A stretch of 45,407 bases of DNA from a virus. Below the pieces are notes generated by a model that saw only the letters and a list, made by a program, of their open reading frames with translations, did not search any database and was not told the DNA's origin. A program made the position numbers and the translations under genes. The stretch is taken from the IMG/VR virus record IMGVR_UViG_3300049927_000076, positions 1-45,407 of that record, one strand, 5' to 3'. Below are positions 1-7,694 of the stretch, one piece after another (the stretch's first letter is position 1; the number at the start of each line of letters is the position of its first letter).

Positions 1-45
1 GGAATACATTTCTTCATTACGCGCGAAGAAGCTGAGGCGTACTGA
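1..45 (+). CDS. 3' end of pentapeptide-repeat gene (duplicate of 45281-45325)
   Basis: This is the last 14 codons plus stop of the protein encoded at 44768-45325, repeated here because of the terminal duplication. It is not an independent gene. On the circular map this piece and the right-end copy are the same locus. Confidence 0.9.
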   Translation, partial: GIHFFITREEAEAY

Positions 46-68
46 ACACAACGAAATATCTGTGCCGC

Positions 69-123
69 AACGCATGCCAAGCGGCACTAGCTGCGCTAGA
101 GGCAACCACTGCTAACAAAGGAC
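69..123 (+). promoter_or_regulatory. leader copy 1: GCATGCC motif and 20-nt leader repeat
   Basis: It contains AACGCATGCC (69-78), continuing into AAGCGGCA, and a 20-nt block ending in AACAAAGGAC (104-123). Both blocks recur before the pentapeptide gene, at 44722-44731 and 44739-44758. The AAGGAC at the end is the ribosome binding site of the gene at 133. The upstream part may be an early promoter or an RNA leader; I cannot tell which. Confidence 0.6.
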
Positions 124-132
124 AACTTCCAT

Positions 133-390
133 ATGGCTCTCAAAACAGCAAGTGCTAATCGTAAAGACATCTCGACAGCGCAACGCGGCGTATCGCTTGA
201 GCACCGCCACTTCTCATTCATCGCTGCAACGCTCAAGAGCTCTAAGCCCGCTAGTGGGTTCTATGAGGGACACGTTGGCGCTAACGAGGCGTGGCACAAC
301 ACAGTGCTCACGTTCTCTGACGCGTGCTCACACACGAACGAGAAGTTCAATCGAGCTCGTTTCCTATCCGCTTGCGGCGTGGAGGACTGA
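133..390 (+). CDS. hypothetical early protein, 85 aa
   Basis: First gene after the circular junction, preceded by AAGGAC nine bases before its ATG. The product is small and polar, with several His and Cys residues and no membrane segment or domain I recognise. It opens a run of eight small genes with overlapping or near-touching ends (133-1754). Its position directly after an early leader suggests an early or host-takeover role; that is inference only. A longer overlapping frame (152-445) lacks a ribosome binding site and was discarded. Confidence 0.7.
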   Translation: MALKTASANRKDISTAQRGVSLEHRHFSFIAATLKSSKPASGFYEGHVGANEAWHNTVLTFSDACSHTNEKFNRARFLSACGVED

Positions 391-392
391 GC

Positions 393-647
393 ATGCGAGA
401 AATCCTCATGATCATGTCGTCACGCAAGGTACGAGTGAGCCGTGAAGGTGTTGCGGTGTTCAATCGTAAATGGCCCTGCAGTGAGCTTAGAAGCACGCGA
501 AGCTATTGGTTTGAGTTCGCTGCGAACGGGGACCTTGTTGATACGGATGTCCCTGAGCAAGACGATGGAGGCGCTGCGGCCGCGATGGCTGATGACTGCA
601 AGGCCTTCCTGTTCGACGACCTGACACCTTCGTGGGCTGAACGTTAA
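393..647 (+). CDS. hypothetical early protein, 84 aa
   Basis: The ATG at 393 was chosen because GGAGG (381-385), at the end of the previous gene, lies seven bases upstream; the frame is open further upstream but without a ribosome binding site. The protein has a basic N-terminus and an acidic C-terminal half. I recognise no domain. It overlaps the next gene by one base (TAATG). Confidence 0.7.
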   Translation: MREILMIMSSRKVRVSREGVAVFNRKWPCSELRSTRSYWFEFAANGDLVDTDVPEQDDGGAAAAMADDCKAFLFDDLTPSWAER

Positions 648-913
648 TGGCCCGATATACAATCACGACATGGAACGACGCTGATGTGTCGCGCCTCGTC
701 ACGGTCGATTGCCACACGCGAGGCTCTGCAACCCATCAGATGTGGAAGCAAGCTTACGAGGCCCTAAAAGCTTTCGGCAAGCTGGACACCATCGCAGCAC
801 ACCGTGTGCTCTGGGAGGTGAACAAGCTTGATGACCTCATGCCCGTAGGCGCGTCCCACTGCGTGGTCATCAGCAACACGGGCCGTTCAATCACGATAGC
901 GAGGCACGCCTAA
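647..913 (+). CDS. hypothetical early protein, 88 aa
   Basis: The ATG overlaps the stop of the previous gene, so translation is probably coupled. It is a mixed alpha/beta-looking sequence starting MARYTITTWND, with no transmembrane segment and no recognised motif. It ends one base before the next ATG. Confidence 0.7.
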   Translation: MARYTITTWNDADVSRLVTVDCHTRGSATHQMWKQAYEALKAFGKLDTIAAHRVLWEVNKLDDLMPVGASHCVVISNTGRSITIARHA

Positions 914-1024
914 ATGACCCACTGGGATGTTGCACGCTGCACAATCGTCGGAGGCCTCTTAGGCCTCTTAGCTTTCGCTGGCTACTTCGTTGGAGGCCTC
1001 GTCTATGCACCATCGCCCTTTTGA
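914..1024 (+). CDS. small membrane protein, 36 aa
   Basis: The ATG directly follows the preceding stop (TAA ATG). Residues 11-31 form one hydrophobic segment rich in small residues (IVGGLLGLLAFAGYFVGGLV), typical of a single-pass inner-membrane micropeptide with glycine packing. It overlaps the next gene by 20 bases. The function is unknown; small membrane peptides in phage early regions often act on host membrane processes, but nothing here proves that. Confidence 0.6.
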   Translation: MTHWDVARCTIVGGLLGLLAFAGYFVGGLVYAPSPF

Positions 1025-1193
1025 AAATGGCTACTACGCGGGCCTCGTGAACGACCGCGCGAACCCTCACGTCGTATGTTCGCCTTGGTGGTTCTCATGG
1101 CACCTAGGAAACTCTGTAGGCCTAGACGTTCACTGTGCGGTCGTTGAGGCCGTCTATCTCAAACACGCTGATGACCCGGAGGTGTTCCATTGA
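1005..1193 (+). CDS. hypothetical early protein, 62 aa
   Basis: The ATG at 1005 has GGAGG eight bases upstream (992-996), better than the TTG at 990 in the same frame. The product is rich in aromatic and His residues (WWFSWH near the middle) and has no recognised domain. It overlaps the membrane peptide before it. Confidence 0.65.
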   Translation: MHHRPFENGYYAGLVNDRANPHVVCSPWWFSWHLGNSVGLDVHCAVVEAVYLKHADDPEVFH

Positions 1194-1408
1194 GCACCTA
1201 TGGCGACGATGAAGACGACAGAACCCTCACCGAGCTTGAGTTCGTGGAGGTCGCCGCACGACGTGTGATCAAGTACCTCACGCGTGCCCAGGCCTCTGCG
1301 TTCACGCGTTTCGCTGATGAGCTTATGACCGCCGATGTCTCTGAGCTTAACGGTGGAGGCGACACGCGCCTAGGAGAGCTTCGCAGGCTCAGGAGGCTTC
1401 AGACATGA
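1190..1408 (+). CDS. hypothetical early protein, 72 aa, TTG start
   Basis: The start is a TTG overlapping the previous stop (TTGA), with GGAGG seven bases upstream. The nearest ATG (1200) is out of frame. The N-terminus is very acidic, followed by a basic helical region. No known family recognised. Confidence 0.65.
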   Translation: MSTYGDDEDDRTLTELEFVEVAARRVIKYLTRAQASAFTRFADELMTADVSELNGGGDTRLGELRRLRRLQT

Positions 1409-1587
1409 AGAACACGGTAGGCGTCATCAACGTTCTGCTAGCTGGGGCTCAACGCGTCTACGCACGCGAGCGCAAGCGCTACCTTGCCACGGGCCGCTAT
1501 GACCACGGCAAGCTTATGATTGCGGCTAGGAACGTAGTGGAGGCTCTGTTGCGCTTCAAGGCGCTCAAAGACGAGGAGACACCATGA
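1405..1587 (+). CDS. hypothetical early protein, 60 aa
   Basis: The ATG at 1405 overlaps the previous stop (ATGA) and follows GGAGG. The product is basic and largely helical by appearance, with several Arg/Lys pairs. Function unknown. Confidence 0.65.
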   Translation: MKNTVGVINVLLAGAQRVYARERKRYLATGRYDHGKLMIAARNVVEALLRFKALKDEETP

Positions 1588-1754
1588 GAAAGCTCGTCAC
1601 CGCAGAGCACTACGCAGTCAATTGGCACTTGAACGAGCTTAGGCGCGTGAGGTCGGCGCGGCGTATTGGCACGGCCTCTGAAGCTAACTGCACCAAGGAG
1701 CGCCGAGCAATCCAAAAGTCACTCGTAGAAATACGGAGGGCACGTACACCGTAG
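1584..1754 (+). CDS. hypothetical basic early protein, 56 aa
   Basis: The ATGA overlaps the previous stop, and GAGGAG lies just upstream. The product is strongly basic (many Arg), with the look of a small nucleic-acid-binding or helix-turn-helix-like peptide, but no family can be named. It is the last gene of the first early cluster; the 126 bases that follow are non-coding, and I see no clear promoter or terminator in them. Confidence 0.65.
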   Translation: MRKLVTAEHYAVNWHLNELRRVRSARRIGTASEANCTKERRAIQKSLVEIRRARTP

Positions 1755-1880
1755 CCACACCGGGGCGGAATTATGTTCTGAATGGGGAATAGTTGTTGCG
1801 TACCCGTGATACATGTGGATAGCGTGGAAGGGCACACCAAGAATAAATGCATCACACCTTTGGGGTTGGGGAGTTACTGA

Positions 1881-2207
1881 ATGAAGCGCGGATTTCTTAT
1901 TACCGAAGGCGGCTGTCTTGTGTCCGCTTTGATCCAACGCAATGTCGAGAGTGTTCTGCGCACTGGTGATCGCATCATGATCTCAAGGCCGTTAGACCTG
2001 GGATACGAGGCACAAATAGCCCCGGGCTGGGGCACAGTGGACCATGTTGACGCTTCTACGGGAGCGGCTGAGATACTCCTAGACGAGCACTACCCGGGCT
2101 TATCCGAGTGGCGCAATCACATTTGGCTTGAACCTTTCGGAACCGAAGACATCCTAAGCGGCATAGTGTGTTTTTGCACAGCCGAGAAGCGATTGGACGC
2201 GGCATAG
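1881..2207 (+). CDS. hypothetical protein, 108 aa
   Basis: The ATG at 1881 has GGGGAG seven bases upstream. The middle of the protein (GDRIMISRPLDLGY, then GWGTVDHVDASTGAAEILLDE) looks like a small beta-barrel of SH3 or KOW type, as in some phage single-domain proteins. That is a resemblance by eye only. It begins the short unit that leads into the integrase. Confidence 0.65.
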   Translation: MKRGFLITEGGCLVSALIQRNVESVLRTGDRIMISRPLDLGYEAQIAPGWGTVDHVDASTGAAEILLDEHYPGLSEWRNHIWLEPFGTEDILSGIVCFCTAEKRLDAA

Positions 2208-2217
2208 GGAGAAATAT

Positions 2218-2340
2218 ATGCTAGTTGACACAGGTCTGTGGGTGGGCGTGGCTGGTATCGCCGCGCTCATGCTAGAGAGTACTGAGGGCGCTGTTGCATT
2301 GTTTGTGTGCGCTGCCCTTCTGATCGGGTGGGCATCATGA
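2218..2340 (+). CDS. small two-segment membrane protein, 40 aa
   Basis: The ATG at 2218 follows GGGAG with good spacing. The 40 residues contain two hydrophobic stretches (about 6-18 and 25-39) split by an acidic turn (LESTEG), which fits a hairpin in the inner membrane. The stop overlaps the ATG of the regulator gene (ATGA). Its role is unknown; it could be a small antiholin-like or superinfection peptide. Confidence 0.6.
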   Translation: MLVDTGLWVGVAGIAALMLESTEGAVALFVCAALLIGWAS

Positions 2341-2750
2341 GCGAGACAACTACACGCTCGCGTGATACCCTCCGCACACCTGGGGGAGCTATGGCAAATC
2401 TAAAACCGTCAACTACAGAGGCACAACGAGTGATACTTAGGAACGCCTTCGGCCTTCTTAAGCCTTTTCGAAAACTACGTGACACGATGCCTCTTCAGTA
2501 CGTCACAGCTTTCATACTTGTGGCGACTGAAGAGGGTCTAAACGTCACCGAGTACGCGAAGCGCGCAGGCATTAGTCAGTCTCTTATGACGCGACACCTG
2601 TCGGACCTCGGACAAGTAAATCGCTACCATGAAGAAGGCTTTGGTCTCATTGAGGCGTACGACGATTTGATGGACCGACGCAATCGCCTGATACGTCTCA
2701 CTGCCAAAGGCAAGCATGTGGTCTGGGAGATGTGTGAGGCGTTCAAGTGA
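2337..2750 (+). CDS. MarR-like winged-helix DNA-binding protein
   Basis: The 137-residue product carries a winged-helix fold like that of MarR regulators. A helix (MPLQYVTAFILVATEEG) leads into NVTEYAKRAGISQSLMTRHLSDL, a classic helix-turn-helix with recognition helix, and then RRNRLIRLTAKGKHVV, the wing and last helix. Such proteins occur next to phage integrases. As the only clear DNA-binding regulator beside the integrase, it is the best candidate for a lysogeny or early-gene repressor; this is inference. The ATG at 2337 (ATGA overlap) was chosen over an upstream frame extension. Confidence 0.75.
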   Translation: MSETTTRSRDTLRTPGGAMANLKPSTTEAQRVILRNAFGLLKPFRKLRDTMPLQYVTAFILVATEEGLNVTEYAKRAGISQSLMTRHLSDLGQVNRYHEEGFGLIEAYDDLMDRRNRLIRLTAKGKHVVWEMCEAFK

Positions 2751-3004
2751 GCATTGCTAACCATGAGGTTTTTAACATGCAGGAATATACGCTTATTAGT
2801 GCGCCCACTCTCAATAGGCTGCGTGGCGCTAACGTGGCATCGCTTGTGTGGAGCAGTCACAGGCAAGAGTTTATCTTCGAACAGTGGGTAGCTGGAACCT
2901 ACATAAGCCTAACGCCTGAGCAGCTGTTGAGCCTCGCTCAGGAGTTAATTGAAGTCGCAGCCATGAGAGGAGCCATCACAAATGTCGTACGCAGAGAAGC
3001 GTGA
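2747..3004 (+). CDS. hypothetical protein, 85 aa, GTG start
   Basis: A GTG overlapping the regulator's stop (GTGA), with GAGG seven bases upstream; the ATG at 2777 is an alternative. The protein is alpha/beta with no recognised domain. Its 3' end overlaps the integrase start by 23 bases and supplies the integrase ribosome binding site (AGAGGAG). Confidence 0.6.
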   Translation: MSIANHEVFNMQEYTLISAPTLNRLRGANVASLVWSSHRQEFIFEQWVAGTYISLTPEQLLSLAQELIEVAAMRGAITNVVRREA

Positions 3005-4058
3005 CAAGAAGCTCACTGGCTTCTTCTACGGTGAAGTCGTGATCAAGAAGACAGGGGAGCGCTTTAGACGGCGCTTCGAGACTAAGCGCGCGGCCGACGG
3101 TTACGAGGCGTACGTCAAGGCTACGGGTGAGGAGCCTGGGAACCTTAAGGACGCCAAGCTCTCAGGTCCCACGTTCAAGGAGACTGTGATACTCATGCGC
3201 GCGACGAAGGATGGGGCTAGAGACCCTTCGGGAGCTCGTAGGCTCGATTGGCTCGTGGGACGCCTAGGACATCTAACGCTAGCTGCCATCACCACCAGTG
3301 AGCTTGATAAGGTCGTGGCTGACCTTGAGAAGCGTCCAGCCCAGATCACAGGTCATAGCGTCATCAGTGACGCAACGATCAATCGGTACCTGAGCGCGTT
3401 CTCAGGTGTCGTGACGTTCGCTCGTGCGCGCCAGAAGGATGGCGAGGTGACCATCAGCGCGCCAGTGATCCCTTGGCGCAAGGAGAAGGGCAATCGTATC
3501 CATTGGATCTCAGACGCCCAGGTGGACGTGCTGGTGCCCTACATGGAGCGTCAGGGCTGGCTAGCTGAGGCGCTTACCCTGAGGGTGCTGTGCGCGACGG
3601 GAATGCGCTGGGGGGAGCTGGCGGGGCTTGAGGTGCATCAGTGCCAGCCGGAATGGATACACCTAGATGAGACCAAGACTGACACGCCTAGGGACGTGCC
3701 AATTGACGAGGAGCTGTCACGACACTTGAAGGCCCTAGTGGTCACGGCGACCATTCCAACTTACCTGTCAATGAGAACATATCTGAAACGCGCTGTGAAA
3801 GCGTGTGGGTACTCTCCCAAGCTGGGCATCCACAACGCGCGTCACGGTGCAGCTACTGAAATGATCAAGAACGGCACTACGCTCCCAGTTGTGCAGAAGT
3901 TCCTAGGACATAGGAGCATCAAGACCACCATGAAGTACGTCCACGTAGAGGCTGAGGACCTCAAGCAAGCGATGCAGAAACGTAACCCACGGCGTGGGGA
4001 AACTGCCTCGGATACACCTAAGAGCACTGTGGTGCCCATAAGAAAATCAACAGGTTAG
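2982..4058 (+). CDS. int: tyrosine-family site-specific integrase
   Basis: A full-length 358-residue phage integrase. The N-terminal part (about 1-65) looks like an arm-type DNA-binding domain, followed by a SAM-like core-binding domain (about 66-170) and the catalytic domain. All catalytic residues are visible: Arg209 (GMRWGEL), Lys232, His284 and Arg287 (HNAR), His310 (LGHRS) and Tyr319 (MKYVHV). The enzyme would recombine phage attP with a bacterial attB through a 3'-phosphotyrosine intermediate. Its position just upstream of the RNA polymerase matches integrase-bearing T7-like phages of marine bacteria. The C-terminus is basic and variable. Confidence 0.95.
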   Translation: MSYAEKRDKKLTGFFYGEVVIKKTGERFRRRFETKRAADGYEAYVKATGEEPGNLKDAKLSGPTFKETVILMRATKDGARDPSGARRLDWLVGRLGHLTLAAITTSELDKVVADLEKRPAQITGHSVISDATINRYLSAFSGVVTFARARQKDGEVTISAPVIPWRKEKGNRIHWISDAQVDVLVPYMERQGWLAEALTLRVLCATGMRWGELAGLEVHQCQPEWIHLDETKTDTPRDVPIDEELSRHLKALVVTATIPTYLSMRTYLKRAVKACGYSPKLGIHNARHGAATEMIKNGTTLPVVQKFLGHRSIKTTMKYVHVEAEDLKQAMQKRNPRRGETASDTPKSTVVPIRKSTG

Positions 4059-4351
4059 CAGCTGCTCCAAAGGTCTAGGGGACATGCCATCCTTATCGGC
4101 ATTGGCTTCCACTTGACATGTATCCTGCTCAGCCACTAAGGAACTCCTAGGCTCGCTGTGGCGGGCCTTTCTACCGCCCAAATGCATGCCAATCGGAACA
4201 GGCTTCTGCTGGGCATCATCTTCTGATCTTTCAAGCACTTAAGGGGCACTCGCGCCTACTCTCAGCCAAAAGGCGGCCGTTCGTTGTTGCCTGCATCCGG
4301 TCCCGCGCTCTTTAAGAACCTCTCAGGAACCCTAGGAGCAACTTAGTCCCC
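4059..4351 (+). other. intergenic leader between integrase and RNA polymerase; likely attP region
   Basis: This is 293 non-coding bases. Seen here: a hairpin ATGCC...GGCAT (4084-4102), a TTGACA near 4114 without a convincing -10 box, a GGCGG/CCGCC hairpin (4160-4178), the GCATGCC motif (4183-4198), and CTAGGAG just before the polymerase. Integrase-adjacent spacers usually hold attP, but I found no tRNA 3'-end sequence here, so no core can be named. Confidence 0.5.
4183..4198 (+). promoter_or_regulatory. GCATGCC-ATCGGAA motif before RNA polymerase
   Basis: TGCATGCCAATCGGAA here matches CGCATGCCTATCGGAA at 44724-44739 in 14 of 16 bases. A looser copy, CGCATGCCAAGCGGCA, lies at 71-86. All three sit upstream of the first gene of a plus-strand unit, so the motif may be a shared promoter element or a protein-binding site. 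Confidence 0.5.
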
Positions 4352-6847
4352 ATGATGGACAATCAATTAGACATCCCAGAAGAGTTTGAGCGCTCTATCT
4401 CTAAGTACACCAAGAGAGACCTACGAAGCGAGGCCCTAGAAGGCTGGGGAGACACCATACGCGGTAAGGCGCTTACGACGCGCTACCACGAGCGACTTAC
4501 GGAGGCCTTCTCTGTGTGCCTCTTAGGCTCTTGGGGAGGTACTGATGTCCAGAGGCTTGTGGCGTCTCTAAAGGCTCTCCCCGTGGAGGTCTTGGCGCTC
4601 TCGTGTCTCCAAAGCGCGCTTCATTACATAGGTCGCAAAGATTACTTGAGGGAGACGCTCCTAGGCATGGGTCGTAAAATTGGTGATGAGCTCTGGGCAG
4701 CTAAGATCACGACAGACAATCCCAAGCTAGCTGCGAAGGTCATTCAGTCTGTGCGCGCCAGACACGCTGGCTCCAACAGACGCATAGCCGCCGCGAGGCG
4801 TGCAGCTCTCAATGCTGGCTACAGCTCCCGCATATGGAGCACTGAGCATTACGTGAAGGCTGGTGGGTTTCTGTGGAACGTCTTAAGCACGGCGCTCCCC
4901 GATGTCTTTGAGCTGGTTAATGTTACGGGCACCACGGAGCTAGCAATCACGCTGAGCGATGAGGCCCTTCTGATCACTGAGGGAGCCTTCGATGACATCA
5001 TCAGCGCTAATCCTATATTCTGGCCCAGCGCGGAGGTCTCTAAGCCCTGGGATGCCGCGACAGGCGGGGGCTCGCATGATCCACGCGTGAACGCTAGAAC
5101 ATCGCTAGTGCGCTCCCGACATAAGAGCACGCAGGCTGCTGTACGCCACGCAATCAAGACTGGAACCATGCAGCCGGCCCTAGATGCCGTCAACACCCTG
5201 CAGTCTGTGCCCTTCGTGATCAACCATAATGTTCTGGAGGTTATCCAGACGCTCGTGGGGTGCGCTATCGAGGCCCCGGGCTTTCCTGGGAAGAACATTC
5301 CTATGCCTAAGAAGCTGAGCGATGCCGAGTTCTCCAAGCTCACTAAGCAAGAGATGGCCATAGCCGGAGCACACCGTAATGAAGTCCGCAAGCACAACAG
5401 AGGGCTCATAGGTGATCGCGTGCTCTTCCAAGAGGACATGGTAACCGCAGCCGCGATGGCGAAGCTTGAGCGCTTCCACACGCCAATGAACATGGACTGG
5501 CGGGGCCGCGTCTACGCGCTCAGCCACTTCAACTTCCAACGTGAGGACCGCGTACGCGCATTGTTCAACTTCGCTGATGGGCTTCCTATTGGTGAAGAGG
5601 GGCTTAGGTGGCTCAAGATACACACGGCTAACTGCGGTGACTTTCGCGTCGACGGGATCAAGATCAGCAAGCGAACTCTTCAGGAGCGAGAGCAATGGTC
5701 GGCAGACAATGTACAACTGATTGGGAGCATAGCTTTGGCACCTCTCGTCCACACAGAGTGGATGCAAGCGGGAAAGCCCTTCTTGTTCCTCGCAGCATGT
5801 TTCGAGTTGACTTCGGCCTTGGCCGTGGGGCCGTCGTATACGACCCATCTCCCGATCAGCTTCGATGGTTCCTGCAGTGGGCTCCAGCATCTCAGCGCGA
5901 TGACGAGAGCAGCGGAGGGATCGATGGTCAACTTGACGCCCTCGCCCCTGCCCCAGGATGTGTATCAGCAGGTAGCTGACGACACGCATGCGCTTGTCAC
6001 AGCGGACCTTGATAACCCTGAGACCGCTCAACTAGCTCAACTCTTCCTAGACTACGAGGGAAGCTGGCGCGACATTGCTAAGCGCAACGTGATGACATAC
6101 TCCTACAGCTCCAAGAAGTTCGGCATGTCGTCACAGCAGCAAGTGGACCTCATGGAGCCCTTAGCGCGCGAGGTGCTCTCCGGTGTTCGTGAGGACCACC
6201 CATTCGAAGGATACCAGCATGGCTCTATCGATCGACCATCTAAGGCTGCACGCTACATCGCCTCGCACATCTTCGACGCCATCGAAGCTCGCATACACCT
6301 TCCCGCCCAGGCGATGCATTTCTTGCAAAAGATTGCGAAGGCTATGGCTCACGAAGGCAAGCCAGTGCAATGGACAACGCCAGTGGGGCTCCCATGGATC
6401 AATCGATATCATGGAGCCGAAGTGTCTACTGTTGAGCTCTTCCTTAGGGACGGAGGTCTCAGAAGGCGAACTAGGGTCTCTGTAGCAACGGGGGATACGA
6501 AGGAAATTGACAAAGCTAAAGCTGCGAATGGTGTTGCTCCCAACTTTGTACATGCTCTCGATGCTGCTCATCTGTTGCTTGTCGCTAACGCTTCAGCTCT
6601 ACAGGGCATCAGAAGCATTGCAACGGTTCACGACAGCTTTGGATGCCTCGCGCCTCAAGCTGCGCGCTTTAATGGTATCATTAGAGAACAGTTCGCTCTG
6701 ATGTACGAACGCGATGTCCTCAAAGAGATACTTGAGCAGGCTTCGTGTGACCTGACAGATGCCAATCAGAACAGACTTCCAGAACTCCCACAATACGGCA
6801 CCCTCAACCTGAAGGACATTCTCAATGCTGACTTCGCATTCGCGTAG
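4352..6847 (+). CDS. T7-like single-subunit DNA-directed RNA polymerase
   Basis: The 831-residue product (T7 enzyme 883) transcribes phage genes from phage-specific promoters without host factors. Catalytic landmarks match T7: Asp505 in FDGSCSGLQH (T7 D537), Lys577 in AKRNVMTYSY (K631), Tyr585 (Y639) and Asp761 in VHDSF (D812). The C-terminus ends DFAFA, like the T7 'foot' needed for activity. CTAGGAG lies upstream, somewhat far (13 bases) from the first ATG; a second ATG follows at once. It begins the plus-strand middle operon and probably drives the replication genes. I could not derive its promoter consensus by eye. Confidence 0.97.
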   Translation: MMDNQLDIPEEFERSISKYTKRDLRSEALEGWGDTIRGKALTTRYHERLTEAFSVCLLGSWGGTDVQRLVASLKALPVEVLALSCLQSALHYIGRKDYLRETLLGMGRKIGDELWAAKITTDNPKLAAKVIQSVRARHAGSNRRIAAARRAALNAGYSSRIWSTEHYVKAGGFLWNVLSTALPDVFELVNVTGTTELAITLSDEALLITEGAFDDIISANPIFWPSAEVSKPWDAATGGGSHDPRVNARTSLVRSRHKSTQAAVRHAIKTGTMQPALDAVNTLQSVPFVINHNVLEVIQTLVGCAIEAPGFPGKNIPMPKKLSDAEFSKLTKQEMAIAGAHRNEVRKHNRGLIGDRVLFQEDMVTAAAMAKLERFHTPMNMDWRGRVYALSHFNFQREDRVRALFNFADGLPIGEEGLRWLKIHTANCGDFRVDGIKISKRTLQEREQWSADNVQLIGSIALAPLVHTEWMQAGKPFLFLAACFELTSALAVGPSYTTHLPISFDGSCSGLQHLSAMTRAAEGSMVNLTPSPLPQDVYQQVADDTHALVTADLDNPETAQLAQLFLDYEGSWRDIAKRNVMTYSYSSKKFGMSSQQQVDLMEPLAREVLSGVREDHPFEGYQHGSIDRPSKAARYIASHIFDAIEARIHLPAQAMHFLQKIAKAMAHEGKPVQWTTPVGLPWINRYHGAEVSTVELFLRDGGLRRRTRVSVATGDTKEIDKAKAANGVAPNFVHALDAAHLLLVANASALQGIRSIATVHDSFGCLAPQAARFNGIIREQFALMYERDVLKEILEQASCDLTDANQNRLPELPQYGTLNLKDILNADFAFA

Positions 6848-7019
6848 CCCACGTAGCCGCCCCACGCTTCTCCACACAGACCCTCAGCGGATAGCACGAG
6901 CCGCAGTCATCAATGGCGTTCCCATCCCGGCCGATGTCCAAGCGCAGCTGGAGGCTCGTGGGATCAACGTCGGTGACCTTGAGCAGCGTATCCGGCAGAA
7001 CATGGAGTTCACACGATGA
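6825..7019 (+). CDS. hypothetical protein, 64 aa
   Basis: It starts inside the last codons of the RNA polymerase gene in another frame; AAGGAC (6812-6817), within polymerase coding sequence, is seven bases upstream. It has a basic, Ser/Arg-rich N-terminus, then a helical region (ADVQAQLEARGINVGDLEQRIRQNM). The overlap implies that it is translated together with the polymerase. Function unknown. Confidence 0.65.
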   Translation: MLTSHSRSPRSRPTLLHTDPQRIARAAVINGVPIPADVQAQLEARGINVGDLEQRIRQNMEFTR

Positions 7020-7135
7020 TGTTTCTCTACGCAATGTTCGCCTTCGACGCTAACGCGCTCTTCGTGATCTATGGCAACCCAACGCTCCCCTCGCACAGCG
7101 TTTGGATGCTGCCTGGGACTTGGGAGGACGCATGA
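7016..7135 (+). CDS. hypothetical short protein, 39 aa
   Basis: An ATGATG overlapping the previous stop begins a 39-residue frame rich in hydrophobic and aromatic residues (MMFLYAMFAFDANALFVIYG). Its GGGAGG-containing end forms the next gene's ribosome binding site. It could be a peripheral membrane peptide; support is the tight packing only. Confidence 0.5.
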   Translation: MMFLYAMFAFDANALFVIYGNPTLPSHSVWMLPGTWEDA

Positions 7136-7356
7136 GCACTGAGATATCCCCCGATAAACAGGAGCTCATGCGCCAAGCCATCGATATCATGGAGCGTATG
7201 CTTGACGGGTGCGTGATGATCTTCAACGAGATCAAGGAGCACTCGCAGGCTCCCATTGGGATCAAGAGTGCTGCAGAGAGCGCCTCAGACGCCATCACAC
7301 GCGGCCGCCTCGTCCTAGACGCGGTGATCGACAGCACCCACGCAACGAAACATTGA
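7132..7356 (+). CDS. hypothetical helical protein, 74 aa
   Basis: The ATG at 7132 overlaps the previous stop (ATGA) and follows GGGAGG at good spacing. The sequence is mainly amphipathic helix (KQELMRQAIDIMERMLDG onwards), suggesting a small oligomeric or partner-binding protein. No family recognised. Confidence 0.7.
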   Translation: MSTEISPDKQELMRQAIDIMERMLDGCVMIFNEIKEHSQAPIGIKSAAESASDAITRGRLVLDAVIDSTHATKH

Positions 7357-7694
7357 CACCTGAGCAAGAGCACCAAGCTCTCAGCTGGCGTCTGATCGAA
7401 TGGAAGGTTGCATACTACGCAGGACAGCACGTTCATAAGTCCCGCAAGGTGGCCCTCACCGTATCTGACGACACCTACGACGCTCACGAGCTCAGGTATC
7501 TGACGCTCTGCAGAGAACTACAACAGCCCAACACGCTGGTTCACAAGAGCTACCCAGGCTTCTCTGACATCGATACGTCGGAGGCCATGATGGAGCTCGA
7601 CTACGAGCGACCGAGCGTGAAGCTCGTCATTTGGAAACTTCAGCAAAAGCTAACGCAACCCAAGAGGAAAAGTACATGCGCAACAAGTCGCTAG
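7353..7694 (+). CDS. LigA-related domain protein, TTG start
   Basis: 113 residues from a TTG overlapping the previous stop (TTGA). The part around residues 12-62 (KVAYYAG, SDDTYDAHELRYLTLCRELQ, then a hydrophobic PGFSDI) resembles the Ia domain of bacterial NAD-dependent DNA ligases, where YY and DxxYDxL help bind NMN. The nucleotidyltransferase core is absent, so it is not a ligase by itself. Phages carry such stand-alone 'LigA-related' proteins of unknown role. The likeness is by eye and moderate. Confidence 0.5.
   Translation: MTPEQEHQALSWRLIEWKVAYYAGQHVHKSRKVALTVSDDTYDAHELRYLTLCRELQQPNTLVHKSYPGFSDIDTSEAMMELDYERPSVKLVIWKLQQKLTQPKRKSTCATSR

Larger units (their letters stand above)
1..127. 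repeat. 127-bp terminal duplication, left copy
   Basis: These bases are identical to 45281-45407. The copy starts inside the 3' end of the pentapeptide-repeat gene and ends in the leader of the gene at 133, so the two ends join into one continuous map. The length of 127 equals the largest k-mer of common short-read assemblers, which favours a circular-assembly overlap over a genuine packaging repeat. Confidence 0.9.

Noticed and set aside
1-127. The 127-bp end repeat as a genuine T7-like packaging repeat
   Set aside because: It begins inside a coding region and its length equals a common assembler k-mer; read data would be needed to claim true ends.
152-445. Alternative 97-codon frame at the left end
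   Set aside because: It overlaps two better-supported genes (133-390 and 393-647) and lacks a ribosome binding site.
4114-4145. Host sigma70 promoter at TTGACA before RNA polymerase
   Set aside because: The -35 is perfect, but at 17-bp spacing the -10 position reads CTAAGG, too far from TATAAT to call.
4059-4351. tRNA fragment as an attP core
   Set aside because: No T-arm motif (GGTTCRAAT) or CCA-end sequence could be found here or in other non-coding gaps.
5180-6031. Long minus-strand frame (283 codons) opposite the RNA polymerase
   Set aside because: It is antisense to a gene with all catalytic motifs, has no ribosome binding site and no recognisable domain.
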